Shown here: positions 27,150 through 35,316 of the stretch, one piece after another
Layout: the number at the start of each line of letters is the position of its first letter
How positions within the stretch are numbered: the first letter of the stretch is position 1
Source: Marinobacterium jannaschii DSM 6295
GTDB lineage: Bacteria > Pseudomonadota > Gammaproteobacteria > Pseudomonadales > Balneatricaceae
NCBI RefSeq assembly: GCF_000620085.1
Contig: NZ_JHVJ01000019.1
Location: forward strand, 88,584 to 152,583
Direction of reading: 5' to 3'
DNA length: 64,000 bases
The notes under the pieces: model-generated
What the model was told of the DNA's origin: nothing
Database searches by the model: none
Seen by the model: the letters and a program-made list of their open reading frames with translations, nothing else
Translations under genes and position numbers: made by a program

Positions 27150-28852
27150 TGCGACTGACCTCCGCGGGCACTGAGTTGATCGGCACAACCTGCAGGCAAC
27201 TGCCCCAGCCCGGCGGCACTACGGCAGGCGTTAACCAGTCCACGGCCGAACATCGAGTCGGTACCGGTAGCGCCGAGGTCTTCGGCACTTTGCAGCAGCC
27301 GCGTCTTAAGTTCCGCCAGTGGTAACTGCGGTGCCATCTGCTTCAGCTGGGCGGCGATGCCGCTGATATGGGCGCTGGCCATGGAGGTTCCGGAGAGAAC
27401 CGGCTGCGTCCCGCCCGGCCCGGCGGTGATGATGTCGACGCCGGGTGCCGCCAGCTGCACATAATCCCCCCGGTTCGCCATTCGGTAGAGTTGCCGGTCG
27501 GCCCCCAGCGCCGTAACGGCAAGGGTTTGCGGCCAGGCGGCCGGATACACCGGGCGGGCATTGCCTCCGCCATTCCCGGCGGCAGCAACCAGCAGCAGTC
27601 CGCGCCGTTCGGCTTCAGCCACCAGCCGCTGCAGAATCGGCGAAGGCGGCCCGCCCAGGCTGAGGTTGATCAGGCTGATATTGTCACTGATGGCACTGTC
27701 CAGCGCCCGGATCAGGCTGCGGCTCCAGCAGCGCGACTGCTGCATCCCCGGCAGGCGGGGATGACAGGCCTTATAGGCCATAATCGTAGCCTGCGGCGCG
27801 ACCCCGGCGGCCCCCACGCCATTGTTGCGCGCCCCCGCGATAATCGCGGCCACGGCCGTACCGTGAGGATCGGCGCTGTAACCCCGGTCGGTAAAGTCCC
27901 GCTGCTTACCAACCCGCCCGGCCAGCTCGGGATGTTGCGCGTCAATGCCGGTATCGATCACCGCGACTTTCACCTCTCGGCCACTGAACTGCGATACCAA
28001 CCGCTCGGCGGTGCTGAGTTGCGGGCCGTAGTTAAAGCCCGCCAGCGGGTCATCCGACGCACTGTGGCTACCAAGGGTAAAATAGGCCAGGTCCTTCTGC
28101 ACCAACGCGATCATCGGATCGTTGCTAAGCTGATCGATCAGATTTTGCAATGGCACGGCCTGTGGCGGACGCTGCAACCGCAGCAGGCGATCACCGGTAG
28201 AGTCGAGGGTATAGGCTTCGAGCAGCTGCAGTCCCAACCGCCCCGCCAGTTTGTCATTCGGCTCTGCGCCCTGCCTTAACAGCATCAGGATCTGATCCGG
28301 CTGCCACTGCTCCTTCAGGTACTCCGCCGGGGTCTGTTCGCTCTGGCAGGGATGGCTCAGCTGCAACTGCCAGCAGGCGGCCTCACTGCCCTTCGGCCAT
28401 TCACCACGCCAGGGCTGGGTTTGCTGGGCGGCGGGACAGAGCGCGGCTTCGCCGTTCAGCGCCCGCGTTAAATCCGGCGCCCGGGGCACCAGCCAGCCAC
28501 GTCGCTGCGTGGGCAGCGTGATATTGCGAATAGACTGGCAGCTGTCGCTCTGGCAATCCGACCCCAGACAGGCAGCCTGTCGTTGGCGCCATTGCTGATC
28601 GCCGATGCGGCTGCTGATCCATTGTTCGCCGCGACTGTTTTGGCGCAGCTGCCAGTTATCCAGCCCCTGCTGGCGGGCCCAGCGATCGGGATCAGCCCCG
28701 ACAGGCAGCCGCAGCAACCGCATCGGTTCTGCGGTCGCGTTCAGTTGAGTGCTGTCACTCCAGCTCCAGGCCGGGTTTGCCAACAGCAGGCTGCTAAATG
28801 CGATGCAGGCCAGACTGAACACTTTTACGGACGCTGTAACCAATATATTCAT
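27146..28852 (-). CDS. Secreted subtilisin-like (S8) serine protease
   Basis: A 568-residue secreted protease. Signal peptide to about residue 30, then a region of about 260 residues with six cysteines and a propeptide-like end (RLLRLQRPPQAVP, then LIDQLSNDPMIALVQKD). The catalytic domain has Asp300 (VAVIDTGID), His330 (DPHGTAVA), the oxyanion Asn (AAGNGG) and Ser490 (SGTSMASAH). It starts 2 bases after the stop of the neighbouring subtilase and overlaps the next lipoprotein. It belongs to the sigma/anti-sigma transcription unit. Confidence 0.92.
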   Translation of the reverse strand: MNILVTASVKVFSLACIAFSSLLLANPAWSWSDSTQLNATAEPMRLLRLPVGADPDRWARQQGLDNWQLRQNSRGEQWISSRIGDQQWRQRQAACLGSDCQSDSCQSIRNITLPTQRRGWLVPRAPDLTRALNGEAALCPAAQQTQPWRGEWPKGSEAACWQLQLSHPCQSEQTPAEYLKEQWQPDQILMLLRQGAEPNDKLAGRLGLQLLEAYTLDSTGDRLLRLQRPPQAVPLQNLIDQLSNDPMIALVQKDLAYFTLGSHSASDDPLAGFNYGPQLSTAERLVSQFSGREVKVAVIDTGIDAQHPELAGRVGKQRDFTDRGYSADPHGTAVAAIIAGARNNGVGAAGVAPQATIMAYKACHPRLPGMQQSRCWSRSLIRALDSAISDNISLINLSLGGPPSPILQRLVAEAERRGLLLVAAAGNGGGNARPVYPAAWPQTLAVTALGADRQLYRMANRGDYVQLAAPGVDIITAGPGGTQPVLSGTSMASAHISGIAAQLKQMAPQLPLAELKTRLLQSAEDLGATGTDSMFGRGLVNACRSAAGLGQLPAGCADQLSARGGQSQ

Positions 28853-28854
28853 GA

Positions 28855-30456
28855 TCAGTTCTCTCCGTTTGCGCTGACCGGCGCGACGGCACCAACGCTG
28901 GCGGGCATCTGTAGCTGCAGGTAGCTTTCCCGGCGCTGGCCGTCCCGGTGTTCGGTGCTCAGGCGCAGGGTAATCAGCTGGCCGGAGGGCCAGATGGTCG
29001 GGTCTACCCGGTACAGCAGTCCCCGGGGTACCGGCTGGTTAAGGGTGGTCAGCGGCTGCCAGTTAACGGCCGTGGCATCGGTCGGATTGGCCCCCGGACT
29101 GGCGGCCGACCAGCTGATAGCGGCGCTGGCAAACAGGTCGGCATCGGCCTGACCGTAGATCAGTAACCCGCGTCCCGGCTGCCACTCGGTATGGCTGAGC
29201 CGGGCCTCTATAAAGTGTCCGGGATCGGCACTGAGGCTGGCGGCCAGATTAAGCAGGCCGTAACCGTGGTTCATATCCGGCCCCGCCGGGCCCAGGTCGT
29301 CGGCGGACTGCAGCAGAGTGCGGCGCAGCTCTGCCGCCGACAGTTGCGGTCGCTGCCCCAGTATCAATGCGGCGGCGGCCGTAACAAAGGGTGCGGCGAA
29401 GGAGTTGCCGCTGGCGCGATAGTACTTATCAGCGACCACGGCGCTGCCGGATTGGTATCCCGGCGCGCTGTCCCGCCAGAGCAGGTCTGAACCCTTAGCC
29501 CGCAGCGAAAGAATATCGACCCCGGGGGCCAGCAAAGCCAGTTCAGTGCCCCAGTCAGAGAATGTCGCCCGCGCCCGTTGTGGCGTTGCCGACCCGACCA
29601 GCATCACGCCGGGCAATTGTTCATAGCCCTGCGCGGCAATCCGCGCGGCACTGTTGCCAGCCGCCACCACCAGCAGCACGTTACGGGACACCGCACGGGC
29701 GATCGCATCCCGTTCAAGCGCATTGGGCTGAGCCCCGCCGAGGCTGAGCTGGATTATCTGTGCGCCCTTATCCAGCGCATAATGGAGCGCCGCTGCAATA
29801 TCGCTGCCATTGCCATGGCCTGCGCCATCCAGTGCCTTCAGCACCATCAGCCGGGCGTTTGGGGCGATTCCGGCGATGCCGATGGCATTGCCGGATTGCG
29901 CGGCGATGGCATTGCCGGATTGCGCGGCGATGATGCCGGCCAGATGGGTACCGTGGCCGTGGTCATCCCAGGGGCGGTTGTTTTGCCCGACGAAGTTCCA
30001 GCCGATCAGGTCATCGATCAGGCCGTTATTATCATTATCGCGGCCATCCGCCTGTTCGTCGGGATTACGCCAGAGGTGCTCAGGCGGCAGATCCGGATGG
30101 CGGTAGTCGACGCCTGTATCGATCAGCGCCACGGTTACGGTTTCCAGCGATGCCGGCAGTGTCAGGCGCGCGCCCCCGGCATGCAGGTAACCGATGCTGT
30201 ACAGCCCCCACTGGTCGGCATAGGCCTGCCCCCAGCTTCCACGGCTGCGGGCCAGTGGGTCGGCACTGCCGGATGCCTCAGGCAATACCGGCTTTGCAGG
30301 CAGCAGGTGGTTATCGGCCTGCGCCGGTTGCAACGGCAGACTGACCAATAGCAGGCCTTTGAGCCCACTGAGGGCCGCTCTGATAAAGCCCCTGAGGCAG
30401 CCTCTGAAACTGCTCCTGAGACTGATTCTGAGAAGAGCGCTTATTGGAGTTTTCAT
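28855..30456 (-). CDS. Secreted subtilisin-like (S8) serine protease with internal 8-residue duplication
   Basis: A 533-residue protease with an unusually Arg-rich signal region. Triad: Asp113 (ALIDTGVD), His168 (DDHGHGTH) and Ser352 in ASGNSFAAP, where the usual SGTS reads SGNS. The oxyanion Asn is at 268 (VVAAAGNSA). The sequence AAQSGNAI is repeated in tandem at about 177-192. A C-terminal beta-type domain of about 120 residues follows the catalytic part. The ATG at 30456 overlaps the anti-sigma stop (TGATG). The N-terminal propeptide is very short compared with usual subtilases. Confidence 0.92.
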   Translation of the reverse strand: MKTPISALLRISLRSSFRGCLRGFIRAALSGLKGLLLVSLPLQPAQADNHLLPAKPVLPEASGSADPLARSRGSWGQAYADQWGLYSIGYLHAGGARLTLPASLETVTVALIDTGVDYRHPDLPPEHLWRNPDEQADGRDNDNNGLIDDLIGWNFVGQNNRPWDDHGHGTHLAGIIAAQSGNAIAAQSGNAIGIAGIAPNARLMVLKALDGAGHGNGSDIAAALHYALDKGAQIIQLSLGGAQPNALERDAIARAVSRNVLLVVAAGNSAARIAAQGYEQLPGVMLVGSATPQRARATFSDWGTELALLAPGVDILSLRAKGSDLLWRDSAPGYQSGSAVVADKYYRASGNSFAAPFVTAAAALILGQRPQLSAAELRRTLLQSADDLGPAGPDMNHGYGLLNLAASLSADPGHFIEARLSHTEWQPGRGLLIYGQADADLFASAAISWSAASPGANPTDATAVNWQPLTTLNQPVPRGLLYRVDPTIWPSGQLITLRLSTEHRDGQRRESYLQLQMPASVGAVAPVSANGEN

Positions 30457-31193
30457 CACTCAGCCTCCGGTGTGGCGGACGACAAGGGTTGCAGGTAACT
30501 GACACCCTCGTGCTGTCGCAGTTGCTCAATGCGGCTGTCGGGCTGGTCCTGCGGCTGCAACCGGATACGGTAGATGCCGAGGGTGTTTGGCCCACTGATC
30601 ACGCTGGCCTGCACGCTCTGCAATAGCTGACTGAATTCGTTAAGGGTGGCCTGCGGTTTCATGGCGATATCCAGCTGGACACCGCCCAAGGCCGGCACGC
30701 CATTACCACCGGACAGCACCTCGTAGCCCTCCGGCCCGGTCGCGCTGTCATCCTGCATAAACAGGGCGCTGCCCAGCACCGCCACCAGCGCAAACTGTGC
30801 CACTACGGCGACACGGGCAAAGGCCGGCGTCATCCCCCACTGCAGGGTTTCGCGACACCATTGCTGCAGCTGTTCCAGCAGAGATGGCCGCACAATCGGC
30901 CGTGGTGAGCCCTGCTCCGGGCTGGCTGCCCTCTGCTGCCTGTCGGCGGCACTGCTCTCGTCGGCTTCCTGCTGATCCAGCTGCGCCATCAGGCTGTCGA
31001 AGTTATCCTCCGGCAGCTGCGGCTCCTGCAGGCTCACATCGCTGACGGTGTCGGCCATAAACTCATACTCCGCCAGCTGCAGCCGGGCTTGCGGATGCTG
31101 CTGCAGATACTGTTCGACCTGTCGCTTCTCCTCGCTATCCAGCGTGCCGTTGGCGTACCAGGCCAGAAGCTGTTCGATATCGGGGTCAGTCAT
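30456..31193 (-). CDS. Membrane anti-sigma factor with propeptide-like C-terminal domain
   Basis: A 245-residue protein. The N-terminal cytoplasmic part (about 1-75) starts DPDIEQLLAWYANGTLDSEE, an anti-sigma-type helical domain lacking the HxxxCxxC zinc motif. One membrane helix (about 126-146, VAVVAQFALVAVLGSALFM) follows. The outer domain (about 165-240) contains VISGPNTLGIYRIRL and IEQLRQHEGVSYLQPL, the strand-helix-strand pattern of subtilase propeptides. It overlaps the sigma gene by ATGA and the subtilase gene by TGATG. It likely holds the sigma factor at the membrane until a signal arrives; the protease link is inference. Confidence 0.85.
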   Translation of the reverse strand: MTDPDIEQLLAWYANGTLDSEEKRQVEQYLQQHPQARLQLAEYEFMADTVSDVSLQEPQLPEDNFDSLMAQLDQQEADESSAADRQQRAASPEQGSPRPIVRPSLLEQLQQWCRETLQWGMTPAFARVAVVAQFALVAVLGSALFMQDDSATGPEGYEVLSGGNGVPALGGVQLDIAMKPQATLNEFSQLLQSVQASVISGPNTLGIYRIRLQPQDQPDSRIEQLRQHEGVSYLQPLSSATPEAE

Positions 31194-31777
31194 GGCATCT
31201 CTCCTGCGTCCGTTGCCGATAGCCCGAGCCTTTCCAGCACGGGCTTCAGCTTACTGCGGGCATGAAACATCCGCGTTTTCACTGTGTTTTCCGGGCACTG
31301 CACAATGCGTGCGATCTCTTTATAGCTGCAGCCCTGAAAGAAGGTCAGCTCGACCACTTCGCGGTGCTCCGGTGACAACGCATCCAGCGCCCGCCTCAGC
31401 AGAGGCTTCAGCTGTTCGCGGTCATTCTGCTGGCTGAGGTCGGTATGGGGATCTTCCTGCTCCGGGCTGTCGTCCAGATCGACCGTCACCGGTTTATAGC
31501 CCCGCAAGGCGTTCAGGGTACGAAAGCGGGCGATACCCAGAATCCAGGTGGAGACGGCCGAGCGTCCCTCAAATCCCGCTGCGCCCTTCCAGATCTCCAG
31601 CATCACATCGTTGACCAGCTCCTGCGCCTTGGCCTCATCTTTGATCATGCGCACCACAAAGCGGAAGATTCGCGGTGCATAGCGGTCGTAGAGCCGTTTC
31701 AGTGCCGCCCGGTCCCTGTTGGCGATCTGTCCGATCCATTGTTGCTCTTCGGCGGCCCGCTCACTGGCTGTGTCCAT
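31190..31777 (-). CDS. ECF-family RNA polymerase sigma factor
   Basis: About 195 residues. Sigma region 2 is DRAALKRLYDRYAPRIFRFV to RSAVSTWILGIARFRTLNAL, and region 4 is LDALSPEHREVVELTFFQGC with SYKEIARIVQCPENTVKTRM. The ATG at 31777 follows GGAGG at a 7-base spacing. The frame stays open upstream to 32038 as Pro-rich sequence, which I take as untranslated. The stop overlaps the anti-sigma start. Candidate target promoters are at 33153-33182 and 36689-36717. Confidence 0.92.
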   Translation of the reverse strand: MDTASERAAEEQQWIGQIANRDRAALKRLYDRYAPRIFRFVVRMIKDEAKAQELVNDVMLEIWKGAAGFEGRSAVSTWILGIARFRTLNALRGYKPVTVDLDDSPEQEDPHTDLSQQNDREQLKPLLRRALDALSPEHREVVELTFFQGCSYKEIARIVQCPENTVKTRMFHARSKLKPVLERLGLSATDAGEMP

Positions 31778-32119
31778 TCGGGCACCTCCGGCAGGGGTAT
31801 CTCTGGTGACCGGCTCAGCCCCGTCACCGGCGGGTGCAGGGCACTGCTGATCAGGTTGCTCGGGTTCAGGAGACACAGGCCAACCACTGACCGGTGCATA
31901 GGTGTCGGGATAGAACACCGGTCGCTGCGGCTGACCTGCTTGCCTGAACGGCTTCAGGCCCGGCTCCGGCGGTGCTCCCTGCGGCGCGGTACTACGTGCG
32001 AAAGGCTTATGGTTAAGGGTAGCAACTGTATTGCGCATAGGTTCAGAATCCAGCGGGATTACAGGGCCAGTCCACCGGATGGCTCAGGTGAGTAGTGCCG
32101 GCGGACTAAGACACCTGAC
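31778..32119 (-). other. Region upstream of the sigma gene
   Basis: A 342-base stretch between the csgG-like stop and the sigma start. It is open in the sigma reading frame from an ATG at 32038 and would encode an 87-residue Pro-rich extension if translated. I saw no clear terminator or ECF-type promoter in it, so the sigma gene may be read from the csgG transcript. Confidence 0.5.
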
Positions 32120-33088
32120 TCAGAAGCGGATAATGTCGCCGCGACGCGCTTCAAAGCGGCTCAGCGGTGCCACTACGGCGTACTTGTCCTGTACCATCTT
32201 CACCTGGACCCGGCCCAGGGGGCTTTCCACCCGGCCCAGCATGCGGCCGCTTTCAGGATCGATCAGCTCTTCAGCCACACCGGAGACCTGCAGCACGTCA
32301 CCCACATTCAGTCCCACATCCTGACCCGCATTGATAAAGATGCTGTCGCCACGGGTGCTGATCACCTGTCCCTGCCACGGGATCTGGCGGCTGTCGCGGA
32401 TCACCAGATTGACCGCATCGGCCAGCGCCACCCGGGTCGCCTGACCCAGCGGGGTCTTGTAGAACTTATCGCCGCCCACCGTCATCTGCTTGAAGTCCAG
32501 TCCCAGCGCCAGTCCGCTGGACTTGGAACTGGCCTCCACCCGGCGGCTGAACAGCACCTCGCCGGTGGTGGCATCCAGCAGGCGCAGATCCAGTGCCACA
32601 TGGCTGGTGCTGCCGCTGCCGCCCAGGCGCAGGCCAAACGGCAGCTTGGAGGAGGCAAAGCCGAAGTTAAGGCCGCCGCTCTCCTTATTCGGTTCATATT
32701 CGGTGATATCGGTCTTGATCAATACCTGGGCACCGATGACCCCGCCGGTACGCGGCGCGGTTTCCGGGTTGGTTACGCCCACCAGTCCCATCTCCTGTTC
32801 TCGCAGTACATGGGACAGCGCCATCCGGTCGGCGACCACAAAGCAGCCGGTGTGGCTCAGCGCCGTGGTCAGCTGTGCCGCCAGGGATTCGCCAACATCG
32901 AACCCTTCATAGGACCCCAGTTTGCCGGTGGCACCGAAGGGCAGAACCGCCACCCGCAGTTTCGGACCGCTGCAGCTGGCCACCGGCTTACTGACTTCGG
33001 TGACCGACTGGGGCTTAACCACCTGCTGCTGACAGCCTGAGATCGTCAGGGCAAGCATCGGAATAGCAACGAGGGATTTGATGTTCAT
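32120..33088 (-). CDS. CsgG-family outer-membrane lipoprotein
   Basis: A 322-residue lipoprotein (lipobox LTISGC). The CsgG-type domain shows LRVAVLPFGATGKLGSYEGF, LTTALSHTGCFVVADR, GAQVLIKTDITEY, the variable pore-loop region, and VALDLRLLDATTGEVLFSRR. A C-terminal domain of about 80 residues (WQGQVISTRGDSIFINAG, then GLNVGDVLQVSG) resembles the FlgT C-terminal SH3-like fold. CsgG proteins form the secretion pore for curli and related fibres. Small secreted proteins precede it in the same direction. A candidate ECF promoter lies about 65 bases upstream. Confidence 0.88.
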   Translation of the reverse strand: MNIKSLVAIPMLALTISGCQQQVVKPQSVTEVSKPVASCSGPKLRVAVLPFGATGKLGSYEGFDVGESLAAQLTTALSHTGCFVVADRMALSHVLREQEMGLVGVTNPETAPRTGGVIGAQVLIKTDITEYEPNKESGGLNFGFASSKLPFGLRLGGSGSTSHVALDLRLLDATTGEVLFSRRVEASSKSSGLALGLDFKQMTVGGDKFYKTPLGQATRVALADAVNLVIRDSRQIPWQGQVISTRGDSIFINAGQDVGLNVGDVLQVSGVAEELIDPESGRMLGRVESPLGRVQVKMVQDKYAVVAPLSRFEARRGDIIRF

Positions 33089-33152
33089 GATCGACTCCGG
33101 GGTTTGAATGTGGAATGCGTCTTCGCTTACCCGGTAGGTAACGCCAGGTTCA

Positions 33153-33182
33153 GAACGGGTTCATATTTTTTGGCATTGTTCC
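33153..33182 (-). promoter_or_regulatory. Candidate ECF sigma promoter before the csgG-like gene
   Basis: On the minus strand, GGAACA at 33182-33177, 17 bases, then CCCGTTC at 33159-33153. The same arrangement occurs before the PqqD-like gene, and the wider block GCCGGAACAATGC matches there at 12 of 13 positions. Confidence 0.6.
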
Positions 33183-33311
33183 GGCCTTATTTTGCCTAGC
33201 CGGCGGTGGCCGATTACAGGCTGGCACGCCTGAAGTTGCAGTTGCGGGAGGCCAATCCGTGGCCAAAGGCTGTGGCGCGCGATCTATCCGCGCTTCCATA
33301 TCAGAAGCGGC

Positions 33312-33593
33312 TTACTCCTCTTCGCGGGCCAGTAGTTGCTCCAGATAGCGGATCTGGCCTTCGCTAAGGGATTGCTCTTCGCCGTTGTGGATCACCAGAA
33401 ACTGCGGTTCGCTGATATAGCGGTGCCGGGTCAGCTGCTGCTTAACCAGCAACTGCTGCACCAGCGGATCGAAGCGTTCTTCTGAGGTGATCACCATGAT
33501 GACGCTGTCGCTGGTCTGGTCGATCAGTTGTATTTCGGTATCGGCATAACCGCTGCCGGCCATAAGCAGGGCGGTAAAAGTCAGCGCTTTCAT
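33312..33593 (-). CDS. Small secreted protein of the csgG-like cluster
   Basis: A 93-residue protein with a signal peptide (MKALTFTALLMAGSGYAD). The mature part is mixed alpha/beta with EIQLIDQTSDSVIMVITSEE and an acidic helical C-terminus (SEGQIRYLEQLLAREEE). Its position and size recall the accessory proteins CsgE/CsgF, but I see no clear sequence match. The ATG at 33593 overlaps the stop of the upstream gene (ATGA). Confidence 0.75.
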   Translation of the reverse strand: MKALTFTALLMAGSGYADTEIQLIDQTSDSVIMVITSEERFDPLVQQLLVKQQLTRHRYISEPQFLVIHNGEEQSLSEGQIRYLEQLLAREEE

Positions 33594-34000
33594 AAGCCAC
33601 CTCCGTTGATGACATTCAGGTCGGCCCCAAAGGCCTGCTGGTTGTTGGTCGAGACCGGACCGTGGTTGTCGCCACAGACCAGCACCACGTTGCCGTTGTT
33701 TCCGGAGATATCGACGTCGAGGCAACGGAAGCGCTCTTCCAGCCGCTGCAGGTTGGCCTGGACATCCTGACGCATAGTGCGCAGGTCGGGCTGGGCCTGG
33801 GGTTGCTGCGGTTGCAGCACGCTTTTCGCCCGTGCCTGGGCCAGATAGTCGCTCATATCCTGCTCCAGCCGCATCCGCATCTGCTGTACGGACTGCAGCC
33901 GCGCCATCAGCGGGTCAGGGGCCTCTTCAGCCGGCGACTCGCCGGCCTGCAACAGGCCGCTGGCGAGCAGCGTCAGGCTGAGTATCAGTAAGACATTCAT
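33590..34000 (-). CDS. Secreted coiled-coil protein of the csgG-like cluster
   Basis: A 136-residue protein with a signal peptide (MNVLLILSLTLLASGLLQAG), then a coiled coil (about 30-100, MARLQSVQQMRMRLEQDMSD and TMRQDVQANLQRLEERF). A short C-terminal beta segment is rich in Gly and Asn (DISGNNGNVVLVCGDNHGP). It has two cysteines. A perfect AGGAGG lies 8 bases before the ATG at 34000. No family is recognised; it could be a fibre nucleator or periplasmic guide. Confidence 0.75.
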   Translation of the reverse strand: MNVLLILSLTLLASGLLQAGESPAEEAPDPLMARLQSVQQMRMRLEQDMSDYLAQARAKSVLQPQQPQAQPDLRTMRQDVQANLQRLEERFRCLDVDISGNNGNVVLVCGDNHGPVSTNNQQAFGADLNVINGGGL

Positions 34001-34013
34001 CGCTGAAACCTCC

Positions 34014-34622
34014 TTAGTTGCTGACCCGGTCCTGACTGCCGCTGTCACTGGCGGCGCGCTGGTCCTGATCGTTGATCTGCTGGTTGCTGCTGTCGCCCAG
34101 CTGGCGGCCCTCCTGATTGTTGCCGATCTGGCTGCCGTACATGTTGCCCTGGTAGATATCACCGATATGGACGGCACCGTTGCTGGCGGCAATATTGGAG
34201 AGTTGCACCGGGGCATAGTTATCCTGCCCCACCGTCAGGGTGTTGCTCTGCGGGGCGAACTGGAAGCTGGATGAGCCATCCGGCAGTTCAGAACCGACAC
34301 CGCCGCCCTGAACCAGCCCGCCTACGGCCAGATCACCCTGTTGCTGCTCCAGACCGTGCCCCCGGGCACCGCCGCGGTTACTGGCACCCTGCCCGACGGC
34401 AGACTGATAGTCGCGTTGCTGACTGAGGTGCTGGTCGGCATGGCGATAGCGCTGTTCGGTGATGTACTGGCGCAACAGGGCCGCGCGCTGGCGTTCCTGA
34501 TGCTGTGCAGCAGTTGCCGCAGGGGCCGGCGATCGGCTTTCGGCGACTGCACTTGCCGGCACCAGGGCCGCCACAGACAGACAGAGCGCCAGCGGTACTG
34601 CAGTGATTCGGTGAGTAAACAT
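34014..34622 (-). CDS. Secreted Gln/Asn/Gly-rich fibre-like protein
   Basis: A protein of about 202 residues with a signal peptide (cut near SAVAES), a Gln/Arg-rich helical part, the motif RDYQSAVGQGASN, a Gly-rich linker, and a C-terminal region YQGNMYGSQIGNNQEGRQLG that recalls one or two curlin-like repeats. The same two motifs occur in the protein at 20990-21565. The ATG at 34622 was chosen because AGGAGG is then 6 bases away; the ATG at 34628 touches it. The best guess is a CsgG-exported surface subunit. Confidence 0.75.
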   Translation of the reverse strand: MFTHRITAVPLALCLSVAALVPASAVAESRSPAPAATAAQHQERQRAALLRQYITEQRYRHADQHLSQQRDYQSAVGQGASNRGGARGHGLEQQQGDLAVGGLVQGGGVGSELPDGSSSFQFAPQSNTLTVGQDNYAPVQLSNIAASNGAVHIGDIYQGNMYGSQIGNNQEGRQLGDSSNQQINDQDQRAASDSGSQDRVSN

Positions 34623-34680
34623 ATACATCCTCCTGCCCGGTTTGGGGATCAGGAGACAGTTCAGAACGCAGTCAGCCCGC

Positions 34681-34839
34681 TTAGATCAGCAGGCTCAGGG
34701 GTAACTGCAGCTGGCGATCGAGGTAGATGGTAGCCACCGCCTGACCCTGACCGCCCATCGCTACAGTGACGGGGGATTCACAACTGTTCAGCGCCATCAG
34801 CACCAGAAGCAGTGCGAGCAGAGCGTTGTGAGCGTTCAT
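34681..34839 (-). CDS. 52-residue lipoprotein
   Basis: A very small lipoprotein: MNAHNALLALLLVLMALNSC with a lipobox LNSC, then about 33 mature residues (VTVAMGGQGQAVATIYLDRQ). AAGG lies just before the ATG. Its position between the TPR mini-gene and the fibre-like gene, together with its signal peptide, supports a real gene. Function unknown. Confidence 0.65.
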   Translation of the reverse strand: MNAHNALLALLLVLMALNSCESPVTVAMGGQGQAVATIYLDRQLQLPLSLLI

Positions 34840-34934
34840 GACCTTGTCTCCGTTGTGTTTGCTGTACCTGTGGGTCACAGCAAACGCAGAGCAGGTTCAC
34901 GCCGGTGTTCAGATATTCAGTTTTTTGCCCTGGC

Positions 34935-35206
34935 TTACTGCTGGCCCGGTTCGCGGCTCAGCGCCATATTGAAGGCTCGCCGGGCTGATACCCGCTGTCC
35001 CTGCAGATAGAGTACTTGACCGAGGTTAGCCAGATAGAGTGGACCGCCATTGCCTTGATGGCATCAATATAGTTTTCCGGGCGCTCATAACTGAATGAGC
35101 GGTGATCGTTCTGTCGCATGTCGACCTGCTGTGCCCTGACGCCCAGCGGCAGTGCCGCAGCTATAAGGACAAACAGTATAAATCCGACCGTGAGTATCTG
35201 TTTCAT
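34935..35206 (-). pseudogene. Secreted TPR mini-protein, broken by a one-base frameshift
   Basis: The ATG at 35206 opens a frame with a signal peptide (MKQILTVGFILFVLIAAALP) and continues to YERPENYIDAIK. Near 35050-35060 the sense moves to another frame, which reads GPLYLANLGQVLYLQGQR and then VSARRAFNMALSREPGQQ, a canonical TPR, ending at a TAA at 34935. In the original frame the sequence runs to 34958 without sense. One base lost after ATCAA would explain it. It is translationally coupled to the upstream 37-residue ORF (ATGA). Confidence 0.7.
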
Positions 35207-35316
35207 CCATTCACCTCTGTCCGTTTCAGTCGGCTGCCATCCAGGGTGACCTCGTCGAGATCATGCGGGGCGAAGTGAGCGATCACCAGATGCCAGCCGA
35301 GGCAGGTATCACTCAT
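35203..35316 (-). CDS. 37-residue ORF coupled to the ATP-grasp gene
   Basis: Starts MSDTCLGWHLVIAHFAPHD and ends LKRTEVNG. Its ATG overlaps the ATP-grasp stop (TGATG) and its stop overlaps the ATG of the TPR mini-gene (ATGA). These two exact overlaps are strong evidence that it is translated. It has no signal peptide. It could be a ribosomally made precursor peptide for the ATP-grasp/PqqD-like pair, or a small structural protein; one Cys, one Trp and several Asp/Glu are potential modification sites. Not recognised. Confidence 0.6.
   Translation of the reverse strand: MSDTCLGWHLVIAHFAPHDLDEVTLDGSRLKRTEVNG

Noticed and set aside
31778..32038. A Pro-rich N-terminal extension of the ECF sigma factor
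   Set aside because: The internal ATG at 31777 has a strong, well-spaced ribosome site and gives the normal ECF length; the extension has no fold-like pattern.
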